Notes: a model not told the origin generated them from the sequence alone. Numbered from the stretch's first letter, positions 50,452 through 59,147 are shown. The stretch is 64,000 nucleotides of DNA from Halomicroarcula saliterrae (GCF_031624395.1 NZ_JAMQON010000004.1:385923-449922); one strand, 5' to 3'. Numbers and translations are program-made.

Positions 50452-50778
50452 TCAGTTCTGCTCGGCGCCTTCGCTGACAGCCCAGCGGACCCACTCGCCG
50501 GTCTCGCTGAGAACCCAGCGGACCCAGTCGCCGGCTCGCTCGCCGAGGTACGCCGTGCTCGAATCGGCCGTGTCTTGTGCGATCTGGAGCGCGTTCCCGC
50601 TAACGAGATCTGCCGCCGCGGCCGCCTGGTCCGGTTGTGCAGCAGCGCCGCCCACAGCGAGCGTGAGGAGAGTCGCGCCGGCAGCCGTTGTTTTGAGTGC
50701 AGTTCGACTTCGCTTCTTGAGTTGCGAGAGTGCGTTCATCGGTAGATAACGGATATTCATCAGCTTCGTGATGTCCAT
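50452..50778 (-). CDS. Small exported protein, about 95-108 aa
   Basis: A signal peptide is visible (LSQLKKRSRTALKTTAAGATLLTLAVGGAAAQP) with a likely AAAQ cleavage; the mature part repeats WVRWVLSETGEWVRWAVSEG. Three in-frame ATGs are possible: 50778, 50760 and 50739. A TATGATAC box about 30 bp before 50778 favours the first for a leaderless mRNA; MNALSQLKK at 50739 gives the best signal peptide. The tandem DWVRWVLSE/EWVRWAVSE repeat is unusual. Function unknown. Confidence 0.6.
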   Translation of the reverse strand: MDITKLMNIRYLPMNALSQLKKRSRTALKTTAAGATLLTLAVGGAAAQPDQAAAAADLVSGNALQIAQDTADSSTAYLGERAGDWVRWVLSETGEWVRWAVSEGAEQN

Positions 50779-51113
50779 CCGTACCGGATAGGTGTGCCGG
50801 CGGGAGTATCATAGTCCGCACCCGCCAATCACTGGCAGTTCATGATTGACGAGCGGGCCGTCACTGTCGCGAGCCCGGTCGATCGTCGAGGCTGTCGCCG
50901 CTGACGACACCTTCGTCATCTGTCACTTCCCGTGGGCGGACACAGTCGTGCCGTGCCCAGTGTCCACCCAGACCAGAGCCGTCGTCACGGTGGTGGCGTG
51001 TGCCTCGTCAGTTCCCGGACCGACACCACGGTCGACAACCGTGGCGAGCGGTATCGAACTGCTCCGGAACAGTCGGTGGCGGGCCGATGCGGCGAGCAAC
51101 CCGGCTGTCCGAG
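50779..51113. other. Intergenic region without a supported gene
   Basis: Frames on both strands are open for up to about 110 codons, but all show high Ser/Thr/Arg composition of shadow frames, lack promoters and have no recognisable families. Nothing repeated or structured is obvious. Confidence 0.4.
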
Positions 51114-51884
51114 TCAGTACGACATCCGGTCCGGATATGGAGGATGAGGCTCGTCCCCGCCCCAGTATCGATGGAACGTCTGTGTAGCCCATCGACGGAC
51201 GGCCGCGTCGTCGGTGTGTATGAGTGCCCTCGCGACCATCTCGTCGTCGAAACAGCAGACACTGACGCGTTCCTCGCTGACGGCGAGGCCGAACGGGAGC
51301 GGCGTCTCGGTCTGCCGGATTGTGATAGCGGGTTCCGGGTCGCTGTCGGACTGTTCGGCGAGCAGAAAGTCGGTCGGCCCTTCGGTGAGGAGCCGTACTG
51401 ACAGCGGGGTCGCCTCGGGGGAACTGAATATGGCGGCAGAGACGGGTGCCGGGACGATAGGCATGAGCGCGCGTATCTGTGCCGTGTCACAGAGCAGGTC
51501 AGCGAGGGTCGAGAGGGGATTGTACGGGTCGCTTAGTGACCGGGCGACGAGGTTGACGTCCCGAAAGAGTACTATCGAGTCGGGGAGAGCATCGGTCGGA
51601 ACGTGGGTCAAGAACGGGTCGAGACGCTCTAACACCGCAGTCTCTTGCTCGCAAGTCCGATACAGTTCGAAGACCAGTTGCCCCCGTGTCGTCGGTTGAT
51701 ACCGGCGCCCGGGGTCCTCTTCGAGCAGACCGCGTTCCGTGAGCTGTTTGAGGTTGTCGCGGACGGTCGTTCGGGGCCCGTCGACATCCTCGACAATGTC
51801 GTGCAGCCGCTTGGGTCCGTCTGAAAGCGACGATAGCACCGCGACACGAATGGGTGACCGGGATATAAACGCGATCGATTCCAT
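51114..51884 (-). CDS. wHTH regulator with FilR1-type C-terminal domain, 256 aa
   Basis: The N-terminal RVAVLSSLSDGPKRLHDIVEDVDGPRTTVRDNLKQLTERGLLEEDPGRRYQPTTRGQLV is a winged helix; the C-terminal LPDSIVLFRDVNLVARSLSDPYNPLSTLADLL and AITIRQTETPLPFGLAVSEERVSVCCFDDEMVARALI match the methanogen FilR1/DUF1724 ligand-binding half. Haloarchaea have many. The AT-rich TTTCATTACATTTTTTG just upstream of the start holds the promoter. Targets unknown. Confidence 0.82.
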   Translation of the reverse strand: MESIAFISRSPIRVAVLSSLSDGPKRLHDIVEDVDGPRTTVRDNLKQLTERGLLEEDPGRRYQPTTRGQLVFELYRTCEQETAVLERLDPFLTHVPTDALPDSIVLFRDVNLVARSLSDPYNPLSTLADLLCDTAQIRALMPIVPAPVSAAIFSSPEATPLSVRLLTEGPTDFLLAEQSDSDPEPAITIRQTETPLPFGLAVSEERVSVCCFDDEMVARALIHTDDAAVRRWATQTFHRYWGGDEPHPPYPDRMSY

Positions 51885-52056
51885 AGTTTCATTACATTTT
51901 TTGCGAACAAAAAGACTAGCGAGTGAAAGAAAAGGATTAGGTTCAAACGCGAGGGGACGGAGAAGGCGCCGGAAACCTGCGCGATATGTCGACGGAGTCG
52001 AGTCGAACCTCAGTCGCTGCTGTGGCCGTGGTGACGACTGTACCGTCTCGACTGGT

Positions 52057-52665
52057 TCAGCAGACGTTCTTCGGGTTCACGCCGAGTTCTTCGAGCGTCT
52101 CGACGTAGTCGTCGTAGGCCGCCGCGACCACGTCGATAGCGGCCGCCTCCGCGGCGTCCCACTCCCCGTCACCCTCGCAGACCTCCGCAAGCAGACCGGC
52201 GGCGTCGGCCCGCAGTTCCTCGACCTCGCCGCCGGCACTGCGGTAGGTGCTCGCGGTCTGTGGGTCGGCCTGTCCGGTGAAGAAGCCGGTGAGCTGTTCT
52301 TTGACCTTCTTGTCGACGAGCGTCCAGCCGACGAGGCCGCCCAGTCGCTCGACTGTCGTCGTCAGATCCGCCAGCACGTCGTGCATCGAGAAGTCGCGGT
52401 CGGCGGGGTCGGTGTCGCCCCGGCGGGCGGCGGCGTCGGCGGCGGCGTCGGCGAACAGCTCGGCGGCCGCGTCGTCGCTCTCGTCGTCGGCCCACGCCTC
52501 GAAGGTCCCGGCGGCGGCGGCCTCGCGGGCCGCGGCGGCGGCGTGGACGGCGTCGGGCTCCATCTCCCCGCGCGTGTCCGCGTACAGGGTCTTCGAGGAA
52601 CCGAGCCGGGAGAGCTCGGTCTGCTGGTCGTCTCGGACGGCGTCGATGAGGTCGTCGGCGGGCAT
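52057..52665 (-). CDS. Helical haloarchaeal protein ending in a Cys, 202 aa
   Basis: LSRLGSSKTLYADTRGEMEPDAVHAAAAAREAAAAGTFEAWADDE is the opening of a conserved haloarchaeal family, annotated elsewhere as rubrerythrin-like or simply hypothetical; the C-terminus AAAYDDYVETLEELGVNPKNVC is its signature. It is almost all helix; a ferritin-like iron site is not clear. Cytoplasmic. It lies just after the RNase P RNA gene on the same strand, 100 bp away. Confidence 0.75.
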   Translation of the reverse strand: MPADDLIDAVRDDQQTELSRLGSSKTLYADTRGEMEPDAVHAAAAAREAAAAGTFEAWADDESDDAAAELFADAAADAAARRGDTDPADRDFSMHDVLADLTTTVERLGGLVGWTLVDKKVKEQLTGFFTGQADPQTASTYRSAGGEVEELRADAAGLLAEVCEGDGEWDAAEAAAIDVVAAAYDDYVETLEELGVNPKNVC

Positions 52666-52765
52666 ATCTCCGACTGGTGCCGGAGCCGGCTTGTAACCAT
52701 CGACCTACCCAGACCGGTCACCCGGCGCTCGCTGCCTATCGGTCGGACTCGACGTGATGGTAAAT

Positions 52766-53155
52766 CGTGGCTGCGGGGAGTAAGCCCCCTTCTGTTCGGG
52801 CCGGCATTCGGCTGAGCGGTCGCGTCCGAGCGCTTGCGCGCGGTGTCGGACTACCTGTCGACGCGCCCTTGCACCGGTGAGGATTCGCCGTTCCATCGGT
52901 CCGTCGTGGGGAGCGTGACACGCCGGATGGCGAGCCACGGTACGGGTCCTCGGTGGGTTAGCTCTCCCTCGCTTCAGCGGACGGCACCACGGCGCTTCGC
53001 TCGGGATTCGCGCACCTCATCGGTCCCACGACGACGTGTCGTTGCTGTTCCATAGCCGACGGTCTCCCGCCCCGGGCTTGTGCCCGGTCACCTGTCCGAC
53101 GGGTGGGGGGACTTTCCTCATGGCTCTCGCCACGGGGGCCGGCCTCCCGCTGCCA
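52766..53155 (-). ncRNA. rnpB: RNase P RNA (archaeal)
   Basis: Read on the reverse strand it holds the universal blocks: GAGGAAAGTCCCCCCACC near the 5' end (53109-53126), CGGGCACAAGCCCGGGG, the GGCGAATCCTCACCGG region, and GAACAGAAGGGGGCTTAC near the 3' end (52783-52800). GGCAGCGGGA at the 5' end pairs with TCCCCGCAGCC at the 3' end as helix P1, giving about 390 nt. AGTTAATCAA about 27 bp upstream is a suitable TATA box. It matures the 5' ends of tRNAs. Exact ends are estimated from P1. Confidence 0.9.
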
Positions 53156-53365
53156 GTCGAAGCTAAACTACTGGCGTTGATTAACTTTGCTTCTCCCGGT
53201 TCGAGTACGGCGCGGGCGCGCAACCGAGCCGGCGGGCGTTCGACCGCATCGAGCGGTTGGCCTAACAACTTCCGGGGACTGCGTGCTATCGTGGGTGGGA
53301 AACGCTTTCACACTACAGTCGAATGTGTCCTGTCGACAGTGACCGGAGACAGCTCGACAGCGGAG

Positions 53366-54010
53366 ATGGTCAGCGCACGGTTCCGGAAAGAGCTCGTCGC
53401 CGACAGCTGGATCGGCGAGATATCGTCGGCGTTCCCACAGCAGCGGTTCGAACTCCTCACTGCCACGCCGGTCGCCGACGGGGTGCTGGGGCTGGGGGCG
53501 ACGGTCGGTACCGAGCCCACCGCCGCCGGCGACGCGATTCGGACCCATCCGGATATCACCGGCTACGAGGAACTGCACGCGGACGCCGAGCGGCTGCTCG
53601 CCCGGTTCAAGTGGACCGAACGGAAGTTCTTCAACTATCTGCGAGCGGTGTCGGTCCCGCCCGAGTTCCCAGTGGTCGTCGAGAACGGCGTGATGGAGTT
53701 CGACGTGACGGTGGACCGCGACCAGTTCGAGCGCATCGGCGCGGTGTTGGAGGGGCGAGAGCAGGCGTACGAGGTCGTCTCGGTCGTCAGCGCCCGGGAG
53801 TCGGCGTCGGTCCTGACCGACCGCCAGCGGGAGTGTCTCTCCGTGGCGCTCCGGGAGGGGTACTTCAGCGTGCCCAGAGAGTGTACGCTCGCGGACGTGG
53901 CGGCGATAATCGGCGTCGACAAGTCCACCGCGAGCAAGACGATTCGGCGTGGCTCCGAGCGGATTCTCGAATGGTTCCTCGTCGGTCAGAACGCGCCCGA
54001 GCCGCCGTAA
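53366..54010 (+). CDS. HTH-10 bacterio-opsin activator-type regulator, 214 aa
   Basis: The N-terminal beta-rich part (FELLTATPVADGVLGLGATVG) is typical of Bat-type regulators; the C-terminal LTDRQRECLSVALREGYFSVPRECTLADVAAIIGVDKSTASKTIRRGSERILEWFLVGQ is the HTH-10 domain with the conserved GYF/YP-R-xxTL-DVA-LGVSxSTxSxxLRR pattern. It probably regulates membrane or stress genes. ATG 53366 is chosen; longer extensions cross non-coding sequence. Confidence 0.88.
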   Translation: MVSARFRKELVADSWIGEISSAFPQQRFELLTATPVADGVLGLGATVGTEPTAAGDAIRTHPDITGYEELHADAERLLARFKWTERKFFNYLRAVSVPPEFPVVVENGVMEFDVTVDRDQFERIGAVLEGREQAYEVVSVVSARESASVLTDRQRECLSVALREGYFSVPRECTLADVAAIIGVDKSTASKTIRRGSERILEWFLVGQNAPEPP

Positions 54011-54031
54011 ATCACCGGTTCTGGGACACCG

Positions 54032-54847
54032 TCATCCGAGCACCGGGTAGAGAGCGAGCGCCAGCGCGCCGGCCAACAGTCCCGTGTACGCGAGTCCGAC
54101 GAGCCAGACGAGCCGCCGGGGACGGTCGATTCGCCCCTGCTGTCCGCCGATGGCCGATAGGTAGCCGACCAGCGGGAGCACCTGCAACGAGTGCAGGCCG
54201 ACGAAGTGTGCGACCCGGAAGTCACCGACCAGCGTCCAGCCGACCACCGGGAGCGTGTAGCCGCCGCCGACGGTGTGGGTGGTCAGCGCCGACATCACGC
54301 CGCCCTCGAACGAACCCACCACGAACAGCAGGCCGCCGAGCGTGATGCCCAGCGAGAACGCCGGATGCACGTCGAACCCCGTCCACGTCCCCGCGACGAA
54401 CAGCGCCGCGACCAGCAGGGTCATGCTGGCGATGACCACCCCCATCAGGAGGTAGACGAGTCTGTCGAAGCCGGCCGGATGGTTGAAGTGGGCGTCCACG
54501 CCACGGGCGGCCTGCCCGGCGATCGCAGCGAGTTCGAAGACGACGGCGAACGCAACTGCCCACGAAGCGCCGCGAAAGAGTCGGTCCGAGAGGGAGAAAT
54601 GCGGCGTGAGCCACGCCAGCGTCCCGGTGAACAGCGCCATCGCCATCGCGTACCGCATGGGTTTGAACCAGACGGCCTCGCCGCCTGCGACAGTTCTGGG
54701 GTCCAGTACGACGCCGACGAGCGCGACGACGAACAGCAGACTGCTCGCTGTGGCAGTCCAGAACAGGACGGCGTTTCTGGACTTCAGTTCCGCCACCGTC
54801 AGTTCCGGGTCGAACGCTCCGCGGCCGCTCCCGTATGTCTCCTGCAT
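54032..54847 (-). CDS. Seven-TM membrane protein of unknown function, 271 aa
   Basis: MQETYGSGRGAFDPELTVAELKSRNAVLFW precedes about seven TM helices. The conserved-looking loops include MRYAMAMALFTGTLAW, DAHFNHPAGFDRLVYLLMG and FRVAHFVGLHSLQVLPLVGYL with several His, as in heme-binding or quinone-linked membrane proteins; this is only a pattern. ATG 54847 is favoured because the TATA-like GTAAAATTT (54914-54922) sits too close to the alternative ATG at 54898. Confidence 0.7.
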   Translation of the reverse strand: MQETYGSGRGAFDPELTVAELKSRNAVLFWTATASSLLFVVALVGVVLDPRTVAGGEAVWFKPMRYAMAMALFTGTLAWLTPHFSLSDRLFRGASWAVAFAVVFELAAIAGQAARGVDAHFNHPAGFDRLVYLLMGVVIASMTLLVAALFVAGTWTGFDVHPAFSLGITLGGLLFVVGSFEGGVMSALTTHTVGGGYTLPVVGWTLVGDFRVAHFVGLHSLQVLPLVGYLSAIGGQQGRIDRPRRLVWLVGLAYTGLLAGALALALYPVLG

Positions 54848-54948
54848 GGGCTGGTAGTTCGGGTATCGGGGGTTGAAGCTTCGTTCAACATGTTGCACAG
54901 CGGCCGACGGCTGTAAATTTTACATGCCGGAGGACACATGACGGCACC

Positions 54949-55191
54949 ATGCCGGAGCGAATAGAGTCGTTCTACTACACCTACTGCTACGGCGAGTACG
55001 AGTCGCTGACGCGGTGGCTCTGGATATACAGCCACGTCTCGATTCTGCTGGTGACGGCGCTGTCGGGCTACGCCGTCGCGAAAGAGCGATACCTGCTGGC
55101 GCTCGTCCTCGCCCCCGTTCCACTGGTGTATCTGTACAAGCGCTACGAGAAGGCAAAGACGTACAAGGTGCAGTCTGACACCCCGATGTAG
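54949..55191 (+). CDS. Small membrane protein, 80 aa
   Basis: MPERIESFYYTYCYGEYESLTRWLWIYSHVSILLVTALSGYAVAKERYLLALVLAPVPLVYLYKRYEKAK gives two TM helices with a KERY turn and a basic tail, and an aromatic N-terminus (FYYTYCYGEY). It is divergent from the seven-TM gene; GTAAATTTTAC (54913-54923) may be their shared, nearly palindromic promoter. Function unknown. Confidence 0.7.
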   Translation: MPERIESFYYTYCYGEYESLTRWLWIYSHVSILLVTALSGYAVAKERYLLALVLAPVPLVYLYKRYEKAKTYKVQSDTPM

Positions 55192-55228
55192 CGGTCACTG
55201 ACCGGCCAAAACAGGGAGACCGAACGCC

Positions 55229-56992
55229 TCAGTCGTCGGAGTTGAGCGGCTGGCCGTTGCCGTCGGTCGGGGCCGGCGAGGCGCTCATGTCGTCGTCCTC
55301 GGCGTAGGGGTACCACGTCATCTTCGTGTTGTGCATGTAGGGGTCGTCGTAGTCGGTCTCCTCGGGTTCCACGAGGTCGGCCAGCGTCTCCTCGTCACGC
55401 GCTTCGACGAAGTCACGGAAGGTCTCGCCGTCCTCGCGGAGCTCTTTGAAGTTGTTCACGAGGTTTCGGATGGCGCCGGGCACCTCGTCGGCGGGGACGC
55501 GCATCTCCACCCAGTCGGCAAAGCGCGGGTCCTCGCCGAGGCCGCCGCCGAGGCCGATGTCGAGCGCCTCGACCGGTTCGCCGTCCTTGCGGGTCTTCAT
55601 CCCGCGCAGGGAGACGTCGGCGATCTGGGGCTGGGCGCAGGAGGCCGTACAGCCCGAGAGGTGGATGTGGAAGTCCTCGTGGTCCGCCGGGAGTTCGACG
55701 TTCTCCTTGAGCCAGCGGGCGTAGCGGACCTGGCGGTTCTTCGTCTCGACGATAGAGAGCGAGCAGTACTCCGTGCCGGTGCAGGCGATGGAGCCACGCA
55801 TGAACGGCGAGGGGGTCGGCGAGTAGTCGTCGAGGAGGGGCTCGCTCTTGAGCTCCTCGAGGTTCTCCTCGGGGACGTCCATGATGATGACGTTCTGGCG
55901 CTGGGTGAGCCGCACTTCGCCGGAGCCGTACTCGTCGGCGAGCTCGGCGAGTTCGAGCGTGTCTTCGGCGCCCATCCGGCCGACCAGCACGTTGAGGCCG
56001 ACGTAGTAGTTGCCGTCGGGCTGTTCGTTGATACCGACGTGGTCGTTGTGGCCGGTCTGGCCGCCGGAGTTGTAGGTGTACTGGTCGCGCATGTCCTCGC
56101 CGGCGGTCTCGAGCTCGAAGTCGACGAACTCGTCCTGGAGGACCTGACGCATCTTCTCGGGCCCCCACTCGTCCATGAGGAACTTGATGCGGGCGTTGAA
56201 GCGGTCCTCGCGGTCGCCGTACTCGTTGAACAGCGCGGACATACCGTGGGCGACGTCGGCGGCCTGGTCGGCCGGGACCCAGACGTCGATGTCGCGGGCG
56301 AGTCGGGCTTCCTTCCGGGAGAGGCCGCCGCCGACGCGGACGTTGAAGCCGACTTCGCCGTGCTTCTCGGCGGGCTCGAAGGCCAGATCGTTGATGTCGC
56401 CCTGTCCACAGCCCTCGTCACAGCCGGTGACGGCCACCTTCCACTTGCGGGGGAGGTTCGCGTAGTCGTCGTTGCCCTTGAACGTCTCGTGGAGCTCCTC
56501 GGCGACGGGCCAAGCGTCGATATGCTCGTGCGTGTCCTTGCCGGCGACCGGGCAGCCGACGATGTTGCGCCAGGAGTCACCGCAGGCCTGCTGGGTCGAG
56601 AGGCCGACGGATTCCAGTTTCTCGAAGATGTCCGGGATATCCTCCAGTTTTATCCAGTGAAGCTGGATGGACTGGCGCGTCGTCCAGTCACAGACGGCCG
56701 GACCGAACTCGGGGTTGTCGGCGGGACCGCGGGCGTAGTCCCGGGCGACCTCGCCGATGACCTCGAGCTGGCCGGGCTTGATGACGCCGTTCGGTGTCCC
56801 GATACGCATCATGAAATACGACTCCTGACCCGACCGCTGGTGGTACAGTCCCCACCACTTGAAGCGCTCGAACCACGCGTCGTGTTCGTCTTCCGGGATA
56901 GACTCCCATCCCTCTTCCGCGAACTCCAGTAGATGCTCGCGGATCTCGTTACCGTAGACCTCGTCTTTCCATCCTTCGACCTTGCTCGGCAT
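55229..56992 (-). CDS. Ferredoxin-dependent nitrite/sulfite reductase, 587 aa
   Basis: Two half-repeats of the NirA/CysI fold: RIGTPNGVIKPGQLEVIGEVA and DWTTRQSIQLHWI, GDSWRNIVGCPVAGKD in the first; RLTQRQNVIIMDV in the second. The siroheme/4Fe-4S ligands are CTGTEYCSLS and SGCTASCAQPQ (CX5C...CX3C). It matches haloarchaeal assimilatory nitrite reductase (NasD/NirA), reducing nitrite to ammonium with six electrons. No nitrate reductase or transporter is adjacent, which is unusual for an assimilatory cluster. ATG 56992 gives the family start. Confidence 0.9.
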   Translation of the reverse strand: MPSKVEGWKDEVYGNEIREHLLEFAEEGWESIPEDEHDAWFERFKWWGLYHQRSGQESYFMMRIGTPNGVIKPGQLEVIGEVARDYARGPADNPEFGPAVCDWTTRQSIQLHWIKLEDIPDIFEKLESVGLSTQQACGDSWRNIVGCPVAGKDTHEHIDAWPVAEELHETFKGNDDYANLPRKWKVAVTGCDEGCGQGDINDLAFEPAEKHGEVGFNVRVGGGLSRKEARLARDIDVWVPADQAADVAHGMSALFNEYGDREDRFNARIKFLMDEWGPEKMRQVLQDEFVDFELETAGEDMRDQYTYNSGGQTGHNDHVGINEQPDGNYYVGLNVLVGRMGAEDTLELAELADEYGSGEVRLTQRQNVIIMDVPEENLEELKSEPLLDDYSPTPSPFMRGSIACTGTEYCSLSIVETKNRQVRYARWLKENVELPADHEDFHIHLSGCTASCAQPQIADVSLRGMKTRKDGEPVEALDIGLGGGLGEDPRFADWVEMRVPADEVPGAIRNLVNNFKELREDGETFRDFVEARDEETLADLVEPEETDYDDPYMHNTKMTWYPYAEDDDMSASPAPTDGNGQPLNSDD

Positions 56993-57089
56993 AGCTAGTT
57001 CTGTTTGTATCCCTGGCGAGCCAGTCTTATAGGACACGCCTTCTCGTCAACCGTCTCCCCCACTACCCGAAACAGGAGATTGTTGCCAG

Positions 57090-57428
57090 TTATTCCGAGT
57101 CGGTGTCTCGGGCGTGTTTCCCCGGGAAATGGACGCTCTCGTGGACGACACCGTAGAACTCCCCCGAATCCGGCTCGACGACGCGCCCGACCGTCAGCCA
57201 GTCGGTGACGCCGCTCTCGCCACACGCGATACACTGGCCGGCGATTCTGGCCTCGATATTCGGGTAGTCGACGCCGACTTTGACGAACCCTTCGGCGAGG
57301 AAATCGGCCATCTCACACCCACAGAAGTCCGTTTGCGCCAGCCGCCACAGGTCCGAGACGTTCACTTCACGGGAGTCGTTGACGGATATCCACGCACCGT
57401 CGTCGAGCTGGTGAACGTCGGTCGTCAT
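57090..57428 (-). CDS. Hypothetical protein with Cys pairs, 112 aa
   Basis: MTTDVHQLDDGAWISVNDSREVNVSDLWRLAQTDFCGCEMADFLAEGFVKVGVDYPNIEARIAGQCIACGESGVTDWLTVGRV has FCGC and CIACG, which could bind one zinc. It ends in a His/Phe-rich HFPGKHARD. It lies upstream of the nitrite reductase on the same strand, about 100 bp from its start, so a link to nitrogen metabolism is possible from position only. Confidence 0.6.
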   Translation of the reverse strand: MTTDVHQLDDGAWISVNDSREVNVSDLWRLAQTDFCGCEMADFLAEGFVKVGVDYPNIEARIAGQCIACGESGVTDWLTVGRVVEPDSGEFYGVVHESVHFPGKHARDTDSE

Positions 57429-57695
57429 TACATCTCATTAGATTTCCGAGATACCTCAGGGCATCGGCGCTGTCAACTTTCGCCGGTGCCGGAGAGACAC
57501 CGTCGCTGTCTTGCGGTGCATGCGACTAGATACCACGGTCCTCGATTTGTCAGCCCCCGTACAAGGTAGCTGCACGGGTTGCCGGTAAGCCGCAGTGTGG
57601 GTTGTTCTTACAGGAGAGTGCGGGCTTAAGGTAAGTGGGCCATTAGGACGGAGTAGCGACAGGCGACGACATCCGTCGTTGCTCTACCAGAAACG

Positions 57696-57845
57696 ATGAC
57701 GAACGCACACCAAACGCACGACGAAGCCGACGCCGAAGTCGACGAACCAACCACCGACCACCTCGACGACGTCGAGGACGGATGTGGCTGCACCGAGATC
57801 TGGGAACACATGAGCGAGGAGCGCGAGAGCGCCTCGGACGACTGA
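57696..57845 (+). CDS. Acidic microprotein with CGC motif, 49 aa
   Basis: MTNAHQTHDEADAEVDEPTTDHLDDVEDGCGCTEIWEHMSEERES. The first part is disordered and acidic; the GCGCTEIWEHMSE part looks conserved in small haloarchaeal proteins. The Cys pair with His could bind metal as a dimer. GGCTTAAGGTAAG (57623-57635) lies too far upstream for a sure promoter. Directly followed, 46 bp later, by the 221-aa gene. Confidence 0.65.
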   Translation: MTNAHQTHDEADAEVDEPTTDHLDDVEDGCGCTEIWEHMSEERESASDD

Positions 57846-57891
57846 TTCCCGGACGGGATGCTTTTGTGCTGGGACCGCTAACCGCGTACTG

Positions 57892-58557
57892 ATGCCAGAC
57901 GACGCACCGTCGACCGACCGGGAGTCACCGGTCGGGAAACCAGTCATCCGTGGCGACCCGACACTCACCGGGCAACACGCAGACGAGGCCGTCGAGTTCG
58001 ACCCCGACGACCCGGAGAGCCTCGGGCTCGCTGCACAGACCGTGCGGCGCTTCTCAGAGAACACCGCCGGAGCCGACGACAACGTCTACATGCTCCGCGG
58101 GGCGGCGGCGTGTGCGGCACTGGTCCGTGGCGAGGGGTCCTACAAGGCGGCCGCCGAACGTGCCGGCGGCGACGCGACCGTCTCCTTCATCCGGAAGTGG
58201 TCCCGCGTCCACGACCTCCCCCGCTCGATACGTATCCACGTCGCGAAGGGGGAAATCGCCCCCACCGCAGCCAAACACATCGCCCGTCTCGCCGGCGAGG
58301 CTCGCCTCCTGCTCGCCTGGGCCGCACTGGACCACGGGCTGACCGTCCGCCAGATACGCTCGGTCGCCAGCGGCGTCAACGACGGCGCGACCATCGAGGA
58401 CGCTCTCGCAGCGGAGGGGTACCGGCTCGGGGAGCTCACGATCGACATCGACACCGACGCCTACTGCAAGCTCCGCCGGCGGGCCGCGCTCGACGCCACG
58501 GATCCCAGCAGCGTCGTCACCGAGTCGCTGGAATCGACGCTCGGCGACGGACCGTAA
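57892..58557 (+). CDS. Haloarchaeal HTH protein (DUF7119-like), 221 aa
   Basis: LRGAAACAALVRGEGSYKAAAERAGGDATVSFIRKWSRVHDLPRSIRIHVAKGEIAPTAAKHIARLAGEARLLLAWAALDHGLTVRQIRSVASGV carries two helix-turn-helix-like elements; KGEIAPTAAKHIARL is strongly like the ParB/KorB HTH. No nuclease or CTPase motif is seen. The C-terminus (LTIDIDTDAYCKLRRRAAL) resembles a small ribbon. A DNA-binding role is likely; the target is unknown. It ends 34 bp before tRNA-Lys. Confidence 0.75.
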   Translation: MPDDAPSTDRESPVGKPVIRGDPTLTGQHADEAVEFDPDDPESLGLAAQTVRRFSENTAGADDNVYMLRGAAACAALVRGEGSYKAAAERAGGDATVSFIRKWSRVHDLPRSIRIHVAKGEIAPTAAKHIARLAGEARLLLAWAALDHGLTVRQIRSVASGVNDGATIEDALAAEGYRLGELTIDIDTDAYCKLRRRAALDATDPSSVVTESLESTLGDGP

Positions 58558-58591
58558 GTACTTAGCCGCCGGTTCCCCCACCTCCTATCGA

Positions 58592-58665
58592 GGGCCGGTA
58601 GCTCAGTTAGGCAGAGCGTCTGGCTTTTAACCAGATGGTCGGGGGTTCAACTCCCTCCCGGCCCG
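58592..58665 (+). tRNA. tRNA-Lys (anticodon UUU)
   Basis: 74 nt: acceptor GGGCCGG/CCGGCCC with discriminator G, D-arm GCTCAGTTAGGCAGAGC, anticodon stem CTGG/CCAG with loop CTTTTAA giving TTT, T-arm GGGGTTCAACTCCC. No encoded CCA. Its T-arm and 3' end are copied in both orientations downstream (58707-58843). Confidence 0.95.
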
Positions 58666-58706
58666 CTCCTGCGACGAACGGACGTGAGGAGCGGAGCGGC
58701 TACGGA

Positions 58707-58843
58707 GGAGTTGAACCCTGAGAGTCGCAGCGGCCGAACGAAGTGAGGCCGACCGTCTCTCTCCGGTTCAACTTCCGAGAGACGCCGCTGGCGTCTCTCG
58801 ACCCTCGCAAACGCGAGGCGTTTGCTCAGTCCCTCCCGACCCG
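58707..58843. repeat. Palindromic tRNA-Lys T-arm copies
   Basis: GGAGTTGAACCC (58707-58718) is the exact reverse complement of the tRNA-Lys T-arm. Then come GAGAG...GTCTCTCTCC and a direct T-arm copy GGTTCAACTTCC (58765-58776), two perfect hairpins GAGAGACGCC-GCT-GGCGTCTCTC (58777-58799) and GCAAACGC-GAG-GCGTTTGC (58807-58825), and finally GTCCCTCCCGACCCG (58829-58843), a degenerate tRNA 3' end. The same inverted-copy, GAGAG stem, direct-copy order is found after tRNA-Val at 369-433. Confidence 0.7.
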
Positions 58844-58915
58844 TTCGTATTCCGCGAGCGACGGCGAACGTCACAGACCGGATGATTTACCACCCTCACC
58901 GCCCAGCCGTGGAGT

Positions 58916-59131
58916 ATGAACGCATTCACCGACGGCTTCGAAGATCCACTGAAACCACTGGGTATCGCCGGTGGGAGCTTCCTCGTGCTCGTCGCGGCGG
59001 GCACCATAATCGGTGCCCCGTGGACGACACAGGCGACCACGGGCGGGGCAGTGCTCCAGATAATCGGCTCGGTGCTGATGGCGGTGCTCGGTGTCGCGCT
59101 CGCCTACGTCAGCTGGAACAGCGACGAGTAA
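58916..59131 (+). CDS. Two-TM small membrane protein, 71 aa
   Basis: MNAFTDGFEDPLKPLGIAGGSFLVLVAAGTIIGAPWTTQATTGGAVLQIIGSVLMAVLGVALAYVSWNSDE gives two TM helices joined by a short outside loop (PWTTQATTGG). Common in haloarchaea, function unknown. It is convergent with the next gene, whose stop is 16 bp away. Confidence 0.72.
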   Translation: MNAFTDGFEDPLKPLGIAGGSFLVLVAAGTIIGAPWTTQATTGGAVLQIIGSVLMAVLGVALAYVSWNSDE

Positions 59132-59147
59132 AAAACCGTTTTCGCGC

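Noticed and set aside
50846..51187. 113-aa plus-strand frame between an exported-protein gene and the FilR1-type regulator
   Set aside because: Overlaps the regulator's 3' end, has Ser/Thr/Arg-rich shadow composition and no promoter.
53156..53365. Another RNA gene next to RNase P RNA
   Set aside because: Only the promoter region and GC-rich sequence are visible; no tRNA, SRP or guide-RNA motif.
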